A stretch of DNA of 64,000 nt from Neodontobutis hainanensis (taxonomy: Eukaryota; Chordata; Actinopteri; Gobiiformes; Odontobutidae). The DNA lies in assembly GCA_024349245.1 (NCBI GenBank), contig JALDNG010000039.1:1837001-1901000 (forward strand). The letters are read 5' to 3'. The notes beneath the pieces were generated by a model. That model was not told the origin of the DNA, did no database searches, and saw only the letters and a list, made by a program, of their open reading frames with translations. This document shows positions 53,800-64,000 of the stretch, in pieces; within the stretch, counting starts at the first letter, position 1, and each line of letters opens with the position of its first letter. Position numbers and translations under genes: made by a program.

Positions 53800-54030
53800 T
53801 AAAACTGTAACATTAACAGCCAATAACATAATACAATGCCAATAATGCAATAATTTTGGCCATTTGAAATGTAAAAAAAAGCCAATAAGGTAAAAACATT
53901 TGCCAATAATGTAATAAGGTGCTACATTCTTGGATAGTTATTACATTATTGGCCTAGCATCACCAAATCCTTTGAAAATGTAATAACTGTAGTCAATAAT
54001 GTAGTAATTCATAAAAAGGTCTGCATTTCT
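53800..54030. repeat. CCAATAATGTAATAA word-rich repeat with perfect 16-bp hairpin
   Basis: CCAATAA(T)GTAATAA variants recur at least six times in both orientations. GCCAATAATGTAATAA (53902-53917) and TTATTACATTATTGGC (53938-53953) are exact reverse complements around a 20-nt spacer. This looks like the subterminal region of a non-autonomous DNA transposon. Confidence 0.7.
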
Positions 54031-54689
54031 TTTCATTTTGCAGCTTTTGTGCAGTTCAAAAATGAGTATAATTGATGGTATAGTCCTCATTTCAGCAGCT
54101 TTTACTCTCTTTAATTATGGTTGTAAGAAATATTGTTGAACAAAATCTTTATTTAGATATTTTATTTGCTTTGATATAGAAAATCCTAATTTAATTTCTG
54201 GAACTATACTGGCAACTCCAATATACAACATGGACCATGAATACAAATGGAAAACAAAAGAAATGGAGAGTCACAACATCAGTATAAAACTGACATTACT
54301 TCTTCTAGTAATTGTCCTTAACTTTGTACTGCTCTAAGGCTACATTACTGAGAAGAACCCAGCTTTTCATCCATTGGCTGTTCTTGCCAAAAGCTTCAAA
54401 CTGGAGTGATTCCAGTTTGATGACAATGCCCATTCTATCAGAGAATGATGGCCAAGAGTGAAGCTGATTGACGCCTCCAGACAATCCTTGATCATAAGCC
54501 TAGCGCCTTAGAGATTTGAGCTAGAGGAAAATAAAGCAGCAAAACATGGAAGTAGCCCAACTGGAAGAAGATTCAGAAGGTGGTCAATAAGCCCCAGGAC
54601 TGAGTGGGGTACCTAATAAGGTAGACAAGAACAAGAAACTAATTATTTTTAATGGATACTACAACATATACATTCCCGCTCTCTCCACA
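54031..54689. other. Unassigned stretch
   Basis: No coding or mobile-element ends identified. A local inverted pair TCAAACTGGA / TCCAGTTTGA lies at 54396-54420. Confidence 0.35.
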
Positions 54690-54832
54690 GTTCATACTGT
54701 CATTGTGTCCTTGGGCAAGACACCTAACCCACCTTGCCTCCAGTGGCTGTAACACTGGTAATTGCTGTAGAACAATGTAAGTCGCTTTGAATAAAAGCGT
54801 TAGCTAAATGAATAAATGTAAATGTAAGAAAA
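54690..54832 (+). repeat. SINE body and tail (second type)
   Basis: CATTGTGTCCTTGGGCAAGA, CACCTAACCCACCTTGCCTC, then TAAGTCGCTTTGAATAAAAG, CGTTAGCTAAATGAATAAATG. The GTCGCTTTG-AATAAAAGCGT tail is a widespread fish SINE/LINE-mobilised end and differs from the tail at 47190. Head not identified. Confidence 0.75.
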
Positions 54833-54849
54833 GATTTGGTGCATCTACA

Positions 54850-55586
54850 AGGGAGGCAGTGGCGGTACTAGACCAATTTTCATGGGAGGGCCAGGCTGCC
54901 CCTTTGACTAAACAGCTTTATGAAGACCTGGACATAAGACAAGTCAGGCACAACACACCATTTATTTTGTTCAGGCTATAATTACACTAGATCTGCATTA
55001 TCATCCACAAAAATATTTGCATAAAAAACTGGAAAGTGTACAAAGTATAGTACAAAACCATTTTGTCCTTTACACCAGCACGGTGCTGTGTTTTCTCTCA
55101 AAAGACGGCCTCCCCTCCCCTTGTCCACTCGACAGAAACCTGTTGTCTTATTTGGAGTGTTTGGGGGTGTCCTACTCCTGCGGCAACTCAATGTTAAGCC
55201 ACGCGGGGGTCACTATCTTGAGCAGCTCTAAAAACATTATATCAGAGCAGGAGGAGTGCTCCGAAGCAGCCCTGTCAAGGTCCGCAGAAGCAGTGGAGAA
55301 GGTGTCCCCCGTCCTGCTAACAGGAAGCGCTGGAGCGCACCTGGGAAGCAGAGCCAAGATCCATCCATTCTGGGGAGAAAGTCTTATGTGAGGCTCTGAT
55401 CCTTGCTCCTCCACCATATTAACACAGGAGCCCCAGGATGCGTGCGGGGAGGAGTTGGCTTGCTTATGTAAAAAAAAAAAAAAAAAGGAAGGCGCAGCTT
55501 CATGGACAGCTGCTCACAATGCACACACCGGGCTGCATGATCCTCCACCAATTTTTGGGCCATTCTTTTAACTCAAAAAAACTTTT
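54850..55586. other. GC-richer unassigned block, possible hAT-type terminus
   Basis: GGCAGTGGCGGTACTAGACC at about 54854 resembles the CAGTGGCGG tip of a fish hAT-type repeat. From 55080 to 55440 the GC content rises and open frames of about 80-124 codons exist on both strands (55017-55391 plus; 55417-55172 minus, V-E-E-Q-G-S-E-P-H-I...). I do not recognise either. A poly(A) tract lies at about 55469-55487. Confidence 0.3.
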
Positions 55587-56193
55587 TTCACTCATAGTTA
55601 GTGGTTGGATGAAGCCACCATTCTTACTGTGAACCATGGAGGTGGATTGCTGATGTTTTGGGGATGTGTGAGGTACAAAGGCACAACAAAAGATGAATGC
55701 AGCTTGATATCACAAAAATACTGGCAAGAAATTGGCACTCATCAGCTCGGAAGCTGCGCATGGGACGTACTTGGACGTCCCATCATGACATTAATCCAAA
55801 TCACAAGGTCAAGTCGACCTGTCATTGGTTACAGCAGCATAAAGTGAAGGTTCTGGACCATCTCAGTCTCCTGACCTCAATATCATTGAGCCACTCTGGG
55901 GAGATCTCAAACATGCAGTTAATGCATGACAGCCCAAGAATTTACAGTAACTGAAGGCTTTTTGCCAAGAAGAATTAGCTTTACCATCTGAGAAAATAAA
56001 GAGCCTTATCCACAACTACCACAAAAGACTTTAAGCTGTCACTGATGTTAAGGGTGGCATTACACAGTATTAAGAACTGGGGTATGTAAACTTTAGATCA
56101 GGGTCATTTGGGCAGTTTCTGTTATCATCATGATTTAAAAAGAGCAAACATAATTGTTTAAATTGCTTCACCCAATCACTAACTATGAGTGAA
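55587..56193 (+). mobile_element. Tc1-like element (family A), internally deleted
   Basis: 29-bp inverted repeats TTCACTCATAGTTAGTGGTT-GGATGAAGC (55587-55615) and its complement (56165-56193), 27 of 29 matching, are the inner parts of the family's long inverted ends. Phrases CAGGGTCATTTGGGCAGTTT and CATGATTTAAAAAGAGCAAA near 56100-56150 match the ends at 33240 and 45060. The first half of the transposase is deleted. The dispersed GTGGCCTATAACAG-type repeat begins at its right border. Confidence 0.85.
55616..56045 (+). pseudogene. Tc1-like transposase C-terminal half (family A)
   Basis: T-I-L-T-V-N-H-G-G-G-L-L-M-F-W-G-C, then with frameshifts the equivalent of the QDNDPKH motif degraded to M-T-L-I-Q-I-T-R, followed by S-P-D-L-N-I-I-E-P-L-W-G-D-L-K-H, with the third acidic residue retained. 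The end reads L-I-H-N-Y-H-K-R-L. The first catalytic aspartate is in the deleted part. Confidence 0.82.
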
Positions 56194-56345
56194 AATGGGT
56201 AGCCTATAACAGCTCCATCCCCTGCCTCATCAAAGCCTCCAACCGGCAAGCTTGGCTGAGCGCCTCTTTTCATGGCTAGAATCTGAACCAGCTCCCGCTC
56301 ATTATGGAGAAAAAATAGATAAATTGCCAAAAAATACAAAAATGT
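56193..56345. repeat. Dispersed repeat (GTGGCCTATAACAG family), copy 3
   Basis: GGTAGCCTATAACAGCTCCA, CCTGCCTCATCAAAG, GGCTGAGCGCCTCTTTTC, CATGGCTAGAATCTG, CATTATGGAG, AATGTGACC, TTGAGAACCC, collinear with copy 2 at 15722-15900 and in the same orientation. Confidence 0.72.
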
Positions 56346-57315
56346 GACCTGGCACACCTCTCACACTTGAGAACCCACCTTTAACCTGTTAAGTTCAAGC
56401 CTGAGAGCCCCCCAATTGGACAAACAGACAACATTATACAATACACAGCCCAAGCCAATATGGCAAAGCAGCACATCAAACTGATCAGCTGAGATTCAGC
56501 TACAAGCACATTTAAGCCATTTGCATTTACTCCAAACACAGACCAAATAGCAAGCAAACAAAAACAGGTGCCAAAATTTGCCAAATTCTGCCCTATTCTT
56601 TATAATGTAGACTCCACTTGACCATTTCATACATACATAATGTGTTTGGGGTTATTTTGTTGTTTTTCCTCTTGATTTATTTTGAAACTATGACATGCAC
56701 ATTAAAAAAAAATCCCTTCTGGGAAATCTTACAAGTGCCCCATTCATTTTGACACCAGAATTATTGAAATACACCTTACCTTAGTTACAGAGATATTGTC
56801 AATTTACTGTCTATATGTCCTTTTCCATCAGACACACCAAAAAACATGCTTGGGTTTAAATGGCTTTTCTGTTGTCATTGTTAAAACTTCTGTAAATTGT
56901 TACAAGTGCCTTAAACAGATAAAACTGTTGACTGCATAAAAAGTTATCTTTCTAAAAAACATCCACCTATGAAACCACATTGCCTTCAGGCAACATACAC
57001 ATTTTTGGCTCAACACTCTTTACACATTGCTAAGCTGCACCAGTTGCTGTGGTCAGTGTAAAAGGTAGTTTTGTAATGAACACCACACTGAGAGTGAGAC
57101 ATGACAGAGACTAGTGTATTATGACCTTGACAAGTCCAAAACATTCAAAGACCTAGAAATATACAAAATTAAGTAGTACTGGTCTCGACCCAACTGTCTG
57201 ATATGTCCTAGACCAAGCCAAAACTGTAATTCCTGAAGAAAACTGGATTTGTTTGTAATTTGAATGGTTGTTTTTTACATGGTTTTTCCATGGTTTCCAA
57301 GTTCCCATCATGGGA
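56346..57315. other. Unassigned stretch
   Basis: AT-rich; no coding or repeat ends beyond the family-B Tc1 end that follows. Confidence 0.35.
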
Positions 57316-57324
57316 TTTTATGGT

Positions 57325-57480
57325 TTTCTGAATAGATTTGTCTTAAAAGGTGATGTGATCTTCATCTAAGTCAAGGGTATTGACAAACATAATCTGTCTA
57401 AAAATATTACGCAAAAAAATTTGGATCTTTGATGTCTTTATTGAACACACTTAATATTATGTTAAATTAACCACTGTTTA
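57325..57480 (+). mobile_element. Isolated Tc1-like terminal repeat (family B)
   Basis: Antisense match to the right end of the element at 21120-21265: CATCTAAGTCAAGGGTATTG, ACAAACATAATCTGTCTAAA, GATGTCTTTATTGAACACAC. No transposase follows; it is a lone end. Confidence 0.75.
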
Positions 57481-57639
57481 GGAGTCACTGACCAATAAAA
57501 CATAATTTATCATGAAATTAGAATTAGGATAGCCTAAGAGAGAACTTCTTAAAGCAGTAAAAGTGCAAAAAAAGTAGTGTTTTGTTCAAGTAAGTTCAAC
57601 ACAAACAGCTTTAGGGTTTGTTAAGGTTACTTACAGTTT

Positions 57640-59091
57640 TTTTTGCCAAAAAAAAAAAACAGCATATCTACATTTTCAGGAAGTAGCTGGGATCTTTGTG
57701 CATTTACACTATCCCCTGCTGTTGAAAAAACATGTTCACAGGGAACAGAAGTTGCTGGAACTGTGAGGTAAGCCTTAGCAAGAGGGGAAAGAAGGGGGTA
57801 CATTTGAGCATTTTCTTTTCACCATTTCAGTGCACAGTTAGTGAGGGGAATTGATGGGTCCTTTTTGTACATGTCAATTTATACTTCTATTCAACTTCTG
57901 GACTGGGTGACTAGTGGTTCAGAAAAAGTTGCACCAAAGAGATCTTCCAGTGCTGTCTTTTTGCTAGGTGGCTGTTCTTGCTCAGCTTTGTGTGCTGTAT
58001 CTCTCTGATGGGCTGCATCAGTAGGATCTCCATCACTGGCACCTCCCTCCCTCTTTTTTGTTTGCTCTACAGTGGCAGCCTTAAAAATATTACGGTATTA
58101 CGGTATATTAAGTATAGTTTAAGTTACACACATATAAATATAATGCAAATACACATATTCTCACACAATTAGTAATGCAGACATACCTGCTGTAACTGGT
58201 TTGATTTGTTCAGGGAGTAATTGGGACAACAACCGAAATCTGGAGTCCAGGGCAGTACACTCTAGAAGATCATCCTGTTCCTCTGTGTATCTGCTTGAGA
58301 GGATTTGCAGGATGGCATTCTTCATGTTAGCTATAGTTGTGGATTCATTCTCGTCTAGTTTCATACTCTGTTCGATGTCCAGCCGTCAGATGTTATTGCC
58401 TTTTTCAGATCATCTGTCACATTTGCTTTAGCTTTATTGTATAGTGCTGGAATTACCTCCTGACTAAAGTGCGGGCGTGATGGAATATGGTACCTGGGCT
58501 CCAATACCTTAACCAATTGGCGAAATCCAACATTGTAAACAACAGAGAATGGTCTCATGTCTTTTGCAATTAAAAACTCCAATGCACCTGGTTATTTCTT
58601 GAGCTTTCGCATTTGACTGAGACCACGTTGAAGCAAAACTATGTTGTATTGATGTTTGGCCTTCTATCACTCTCTTTTTCTTTGCCGGTTGCAAGAGTTT
58701 GTCCTTGTAGTGCCATTTTAAATGACACATCATATTTGTAGTGTTCGACATTGTGTATAACAGTGTTTGTTTACAGTATTTACACACAGTTTGTGTTTTG
58801 TCTGTTTGTTTTTTACCGCCCTCCTGTCGAGTGACTGGAAAACCAAAATGTTGCAAAATGTTCAGTCTAACTCATTTTGCCCTGCTACTGCTCAGTTCAA
58901 GCGTGAATGCATTAAAAGTATGCGTGTGGCGGCAGCAGCAGCGAATGCAGGTGTGAGGTAGCAGTGAATGCACGTGTGACGCGGACGTCATATATCGTAA
59001 AAAAAAATAAATTAAATAAAATAAAGAAATTGCCATAACTCTACAATACATATCGAAACATTTTAGCATTGCCATATATCGTACCACAGTG
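57640..59091 (-). mobile_element. hAT element with ZBED1-like transposase, internally deleted
   Basis: The coding remnant runs from the BED finger at about 58856 to the C-terminal dimerisation motif at about 57660. The outer boundary is inferred: at the 5' side CATATATCGTACCACAGTG (59073-59091) looks like a hAT-type tip, while no matching left tip was found, so the 57640 limit is approximate. Confidence 0.7.
57660..58870 (-). pseudogene. hAT transposase relic (ZBED1-like)
   Basis: From the N-terminus: H-F-G-F-P-V-T, T-V-C-K-Y-C-K-Q-T and N-M-M-C-H-L-K-W-H (BED finger with Cys-x-x-Cys and His ligands), PAKKKRVIEGQTSIQHSF, a short insertion/frameshift, then FLIAKDMRPFSVVYNVGFRQ, LEPRYHIPSRPHFSQ, A-I-T-S-D-G-W-T-S. 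This is followed by deletion of the DDE core and a jump to MKLDENESTTIANMKNAIL, ECTALDSRFR, KKTALEDLFGATF, and finally VPATSVPCEHVFSTAGDSVN with QRSQLLPENVDML, the hATC dimerisation signature. The first catalytic Asp region (SDGWTS) remains; the rest of the core is gone. The order is unmistakable for hAT. Confidence 0.9.
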
Positions 59092-60149
59092 AATAAGTTT
59101 AACCAAAAGTTACCAAAACACATTAAGTGGGAGATTATTGAAAAAATACGAAACTCTCTGTAATAAGAAATTTTAATTTTAATGTTTAGAGTTACTGGGG
59201 GATTATAGTTCTCATCAGGTCATGTCAAATTCATGTCATGTCCTTCGTGCTAATCCAAGCCTGAAGTACTGAGACATGGCTTGTCACCGGACTCTTGCAC
59301 CTGGACCATTGTGAACGCCTCTCACCAAGGACGTCACTGTGTTGTATATAATCTCATGTCATGTTTACATCTTTAAGCAAACCTCTCACTGTACCCTTGT
59401 TACTGTGTCTGCTTTGCTCATCCTTTCAAGGATTAAAACCTGGCCATTGCTTTACTCCAACAGTAATAAATTTACATTTATACAGGTTGATGATCACCAA
59501 AACAGTATATATGTTGAGTCAATAGAAAAATGTCAAATGTGTACTGTGTATTAATCAAATACGTATGGCAGCAATAATATATTTGTGTGTATCCAGTGTA
59601 ACAAAGTGAAACAAAGATCTATGCAAGATGTGGAGTTTAAAATTAATTTTCTTAACTTAGAATCTTAAATATGGGTCACATGTTTACACACAGTGAGCCT
59701 GCTGCTCCTCATGGAGCATGAAGCAGCCAGTGGTGCAGTGCTGAGGCAGCAGTTTTAAGTGTTATTCTCAGCCTCTGGAACACTACTATCTGACTGATGC
59801 TGCTTTTTGCTCTGAGCCAAATGAGCTGAGTCCAATGAATTTAAATTAGAATAGTCTAGGTACTGCACAAGATCTATGGCACGCCTTGGATTGCACTATT
59901 TTGAAAGCAGTGACCTTGTCACCTGAGGCTATCAACCAGGCTTGAGATTAGCTCCCCGGATACTTGTTCTGCCCAATGTTTGTAAAAAATAATGGATATC
60001 TTCCGCCCATTGCTCCCTTATTCACCAATATTGACCTACCACAGGGCAATAAAATGGCGATTACATCCATGTTTTTCTGACCCGTGCGTCAGGTATTACT
60101 AAAATAAGCAGAGAGGGTAATATCTGAACTGGTCCAGGGAGGGCTTTTC
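59092..60149. other. Unassigned stretch
   Basis: At 59190-59470 a TATATAATC-like box and ATTAAAACC signal give a weak LTR-like impression (GTTGTATATAATCTCATG, AGGATTAAAACCTGG), without identifiable ends. Otherwise nothing recognised. Confidence 0.3.
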
Positions 60150-60415
60150 AAACACGCAGTTAATACGCCCCTCATCTCAGAGTCTGAGCTGAACAAGCTA
60201 ACACTAACAGCTAATGTCATGCTAATGGCTGCTGCTAATGGCTGCAGAGGCCTCTCAACTCTCGTCTCCTCTCGTATCTCAGCCTGGGGTCTGTAAATCT
60301 TAATCTAATTCTAAATTTAAGCATGAGCACATTTTTATCTTGGTCTGATAAATCTTTTTAGTTCTGTTATAAATAAAACTGTGTTTTATCAAAAATATTA
60401 TATACTTCCTATTTT
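60150..60415 (-). repeat. Unclassified dispersed repeat, copy 2
   Basis: Inverted partner of 21300-21590; shared phrases listed there. The two copies are about 39 kb apart in opposite orientation. Confidence 0.7.
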
Positions 60416-60499
60416 TTTTTTAATATTTGCCCTTTATTTGCAAGTCTTGTACATTAAGGCCTCAATATTTGAGAGAAGCACATTTTTACACTAAGCATC

Positions 60500-61150
60500 C
60501 CCCGCCAAAGTTTTTGGCTCAAGGTGATTCGCAGTGGTCCTTGCACTGTACTGGAGGTCACTAGTGACGTTTCTTGCGCGACCTGATCCCTCCTGTATAA
60601 GGTTAGTAGAGTTTACTATCATGCTGGAGTCATTATGCTATAGGGCATGTTTGGCCCCCCTCCAGCCTGAGGATTGCCTTGATCTCTGCCCCTCCTGCTT
60701 AGGAGTTGGTCATCTCAAAGAAGGTCTCACAGATGACGCCTGTACGAACTGCAGCATTATGCCCCGGTATGTACTTATGGCCAGATTGGCAGCTGTTGAA
60801 CAGCCTATGGCTTGGTTTGACCCGCAAATAGGCCGTTCAAGACACAGGGACTGTTCTTGAGCATATATAGCGCTTGGGCCTGAGGGTGAACTTCGAAAAG
60901 AGCAAGTTGGTTTCGACAGAGCGTACAGTCTTTCTTGGGATCAGTCTGAATACAATCTCCATGAAAGCTTGTCCCTCTACTCAGCGGGTCAACAGCATTG
61001 TAACAATGCTATCTGTTTTTCAAGGGAGCAGGGCACTGCCCTTTGTCCGGTATCTCCGGATTCTGGGCATGTTGACAGCCGTCTCCAGTGTGGTGCCCCT
61101 GGACCATCTCTCGTTGCGCCCAGTGCAGATCTGGAATCAGAAATTCACTG
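60500..61150 (+). mobile_element. DIRS-like retrotransposon fragment: gag cysteine block joined to RT end
   Basis: Gag block at 60630-60790: C-L-D-L-C-P-S-C-L-G-V then H-L-K-E-G-L-T-D-D-A-C-T-N-C-S-I-M-P, matching the paired Cys-x-x-Cys layout of vertebrate DIRS gag. After a deletion the RT C-terminus follows: L-G-L-R-V-N-F-E-K-S-K-L then VFLGISLNTISMKA, CPSTQRVNSI, F-V-R-Y-L-R-I-L-G-M-L-T-A, SVVPLDHLSLRPVQIW. The catalytic RT box, RNase H and tyrosine recombinase are missing. It is a different deletion from the DIRS fragment at 34690. Confidence 0.82.
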
Positions 61151-61184
61151 TCTACAGTCTACAGACAAATAATCTTGCTTCTCT

Positions 61185-61832
<648 letters not shown>

Positions 61833-62954
61833 GATGTATTAATAATGCAAGTCTGTTAAGAAGACTGTGGTTCATGTTCACCTTTCATTTGTGTCATCCA
61901 ATTCTCAAATTTTCATCTGCTTTTCTGCAAGGTGTAATTCAGTGCTGCCATTGCTCTTTGCTGTTTGATCATACTTGTTTACAGGTGGTTATGATGTTGG
62001 GTTTGTAATAAGTAATAATTGTTAATGATATTTAGTGTCTGTCAGATTGCAGAACAATTGAAGAATAATGTGAAGAATGTTTGAACTACAAAACGGAATT
62101 GTAGCATGCTTTGTAATATGAAGGATAACATAGTTGACTTTACCTTTTATGCTGAACTTGAGAACACACTGAGTAAAAGGGGGAAAAGGATAGTGAATAA
62201 AAGAGAAAATAGCATTAGATAAAATTCCAGATGAAAGGAGCAAAGATCAGTGTAAAAGAAATGTCAGAGGAGGAGACAGAGGTATTGTTTAGCTTGATGA
62301 GGAGTTTAAAGAAGAGATGGAAGTGGCAAATAAAGCTTGGTGCCGACAGATGGCAGCAGAGAGAGAATGGATTGATGCACTTCAAAGAAGCAGAAGATCT
62401 AAAAGTGGACCACCTTTTCACAGACCGCCCACTGAGAGTAGGATTAGGAGACAGTCAGGTGGAAATGCAGTGGATTGAAGAGTGAGGGGAGGTTGGTGGA
62501 GATGGAGGAACAGAGTGGTGGGAGGGAGGAGTCGGGCAGGGTCTAATGGCTAATAACTTCAACCACTGGTTTAATATTGATTTTTTTTTAATATCCAAAA
62601 TATGCTGAATGCCTCTGCATACTTATGTAAGCCATTGGTCTTAAAGTGTATATCAGCATATCATCTTCTCTTCACAGTAGTGTTGTAGCTAAAACACCCT
62701 GCTACGATGAAAGAAATGTGAGTTTGAATCCCACTGACTACATAAATAGGAGGTTTTACACATTTAAACAAATTTTGAACAAATTCTGATTCACCTGGAG
62801 GATTTACACAGGTGATAAAAATGAGTAACTCAATTCGCTCATTATGCTCCAAAAATTGTAACTCACTTCCAGACAGTATAAAAATGCACCAACAATGAAA
62901 TCTTTCAAAAGGAGACTCAATTCTCACACATTTGTATTCACAATGGTAAACTAA
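61833..62954. other. Unassigned stretch
   Basis: A purine-rich block at 62230-62520 holds an 84-codon frame (M-K-G-A-K-I-S-V-K-E-M-S-E-E-E-T ...) with high charge and no known motif. Elsewhere AT-rich sequence. Confidence 0.35.
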
Positions 62955-63185
62955 TTGGTAAATGGTGTGTATTTATATAGCTCTTTTGTACCCTTCTCAA
63001 GCATACAAAGCACTTATGCTTCTATAAGAGGAATGCAATGCACAAGATGATCACTACTAAACTCACCTCTAGTCACACACATTCATACACAAGAGCTGTG
63101 GTACTGGAGGCAAGGTGGGATAACTGTGTTGCCCAAGGACACAATGAGTGGTTGTAGAATGACCAATCTACCACCTGATACACCC
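62955..63185 (-). repeat. SINE-like repeat (GGTAAATGGTGTGTATTTATATAGC type)
   Basis: Antisense order GTAAATGGTGTGTATTTATA, TAGCTCTTTTGTACCCTTCT, CAAGCATACAAAGCACTTAT, CACATTCATACACA, GTACTGGAGGCAAGGTGGGA, TGCCCAAGGACACAATGAG. Read on the minus strand it runs from GTGTCCTTGGGCA to the ATATAAATAC...CATTTACC tail, a widespread teleost SINE-type repeat. The tRNA-like head is not clear. Confidence 0.7.
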
Positions 63186-63627
63186 CACTCCCCACACTAC
63201 CTATTTCCTTACTGATTTTAATATTTTTTTTATTGTGGCTCAATTAAATCAGCGCTCCACTTCAAAGTTCTGCTGTTGCACGGTGTTATCACTTCTTATC
63301 AACTGTCAGTGTTAGTCAGGAGACTGGACTAGTTTTCATGTAACAACTTCATCCACAAACTCCTGAGCTGATGTTAACACTATAGGTGGAACATGGGCTA
63401 TAAACCCTGTTTTCTAAGGAACCTTCATGGAACCCCCCAAGGAGCAGATTTTCTGGAAAGTTTGACTTTGGTTTCTACTTTTGTTACCCACAGTATTAGT
63501 ACTGGTATTTTCTCAACCTGCGAGGCAGTAAAGTCTGTTCTGATAATGTCAGTTTATGGTATGCTTTCACTTCAGAATAAATTCAAATGTTTAGTTTTAT
63601 GTATTTTATTTTTGTTTTGTTTGAAAT

Positions 63628-63673
<46 letters not shown>

Positions 63674-64000
63674 GGAAACAAAATGACAGCCATGCCCAAT
63701 TTAATTGAGTTTTGTAGATTTTAAATTATCTTATCCTGACATTAAAAAAGCAGTAGACCTAAATCCCCCAGAGAATGGATCTGACAAAAGAATGAAAATG
63801 TGATTGTAAAAACTGAAATGTGAGGTGGCTCTCCCTAGGAAACTTTGCATGGTCTTGTGGGACAAGTATAGAGCCGTACCCTAGTTAGTCTTCAGGGTGT
63901 ATCAGAATTCTTCATTATCTTCATTACCTGCTTTCTGTTTCATGTCTTGGAATTCTATTGATTGTGTCTATTGATTGAGTCTTTACCTGTTCTTTCAGGC
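63186..64000. other. Unassigned stretch with (AT)n tract
   Basis: Contains an (AT)n microsatellite at about 63630-63669. No coding or mobile-element ends recognised up to the window edge. Confidence 0.4.

Noticed and set aside
53800..54030. CRISPR-like array from recurring CCAATAATGTAATAA words
   Set aside because: Spacing and orientation are irregular, units are diverged and AT-rich, and the genome context is a vertebrate; it is a transposon-like repeat.
62231..62485. 84-codon charged frame as a possible small gene
   Set aside because: No recognisable motif, no flanking splice or promoter signals. Left as unassigned; purine-rich bias alone can keep such a frame open.

Overview
The window looks like teleost fish nuclear DNA. 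It is AT-rich, dense in microsatellites, and carries Rex3 (RTE-clade) and L2 LINEs, five distinct Tc1-like families, hAT and BED-finger elements, DIRS and Ty3/gypsy remnants, V-type tRNA-derived SINE tails and a PIF/Harbinger 5' end. That combination is typical of ray-finned fish. I cannot name the species. I see no convincing single-copy host gene in 64 kb: every recognisable protein segment belongs to a transposable element or to a family that behaves like one. No structural RNA gene, CRISPR array or prokaryotic operon is visible. Family names come from motif recognition and memory of the families, not from a database search.

Layout. 1-4.1 kb: hAT end, L2 reverse-transcriptase scrap, then unrecognised sequence. 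4.1-5.9 kb: Rex3 tail, a complete internally deleted Tc1-like element with 28-bp ends, and an SGNH-hydrolase-like fragment. 6-9.4 kb: possible LTR, two palindromic structures (one with a TTAA-flanked MITE inside) and a common teleost short repeat. 10.2-12.7 kb: a MITE with 9-bp target duplications, two L2 fragments and a Harbinger-like 5' end. 13.3-15.05 kb: an L1-like ORF2 remnant split by a solo LTR. 16.2-18.7 kb: a decayed five-exon gene in a repeat-rich frame. 19.8-21.3 kb: Tc1-like element. 21.3-26.7 kb: a dispersed repeat and Harbinger-like ends around a long Rex3 copy. 27.7-30.5 kb: two more Tc1-like elements. 32.4-35.5 kb: pentanucleotide repeat, Tc1 fragment and DIRS fragment. 39.6-45.9 kb: Rex3 copies and a Tc1 copy. 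47-52.9 kb: SINE, a Rex3 copy interrupted by a BED-finger hAT element, and a Ty3/gypsy remnant interrupted by a piggyBac-like MITE. 53-64 kb: SINE tails, Tc1 fragments, a ZBED1-like hAT transposase relic, a second DIRS fragment fused in frame to a Tc1 transposase, and microsatellites.

The region reads as layered insertion. Several nestings can be ordered from target-site duplications: solo LTR into L1, hAT into Rex3, piggyBac-like MITE into gypsy, and a TTAA MITE into a palindromic repeat. Almost all coding segments carry stops, frameshifts or internal deletions and are probably inactive. The item most worth following up is the five-exon gene at 16.98-18.54 kb: its splice sites are intact enough to read, its family is not a classical transposase, and its flanks share recurring AGAGTTAA/AACACT words.
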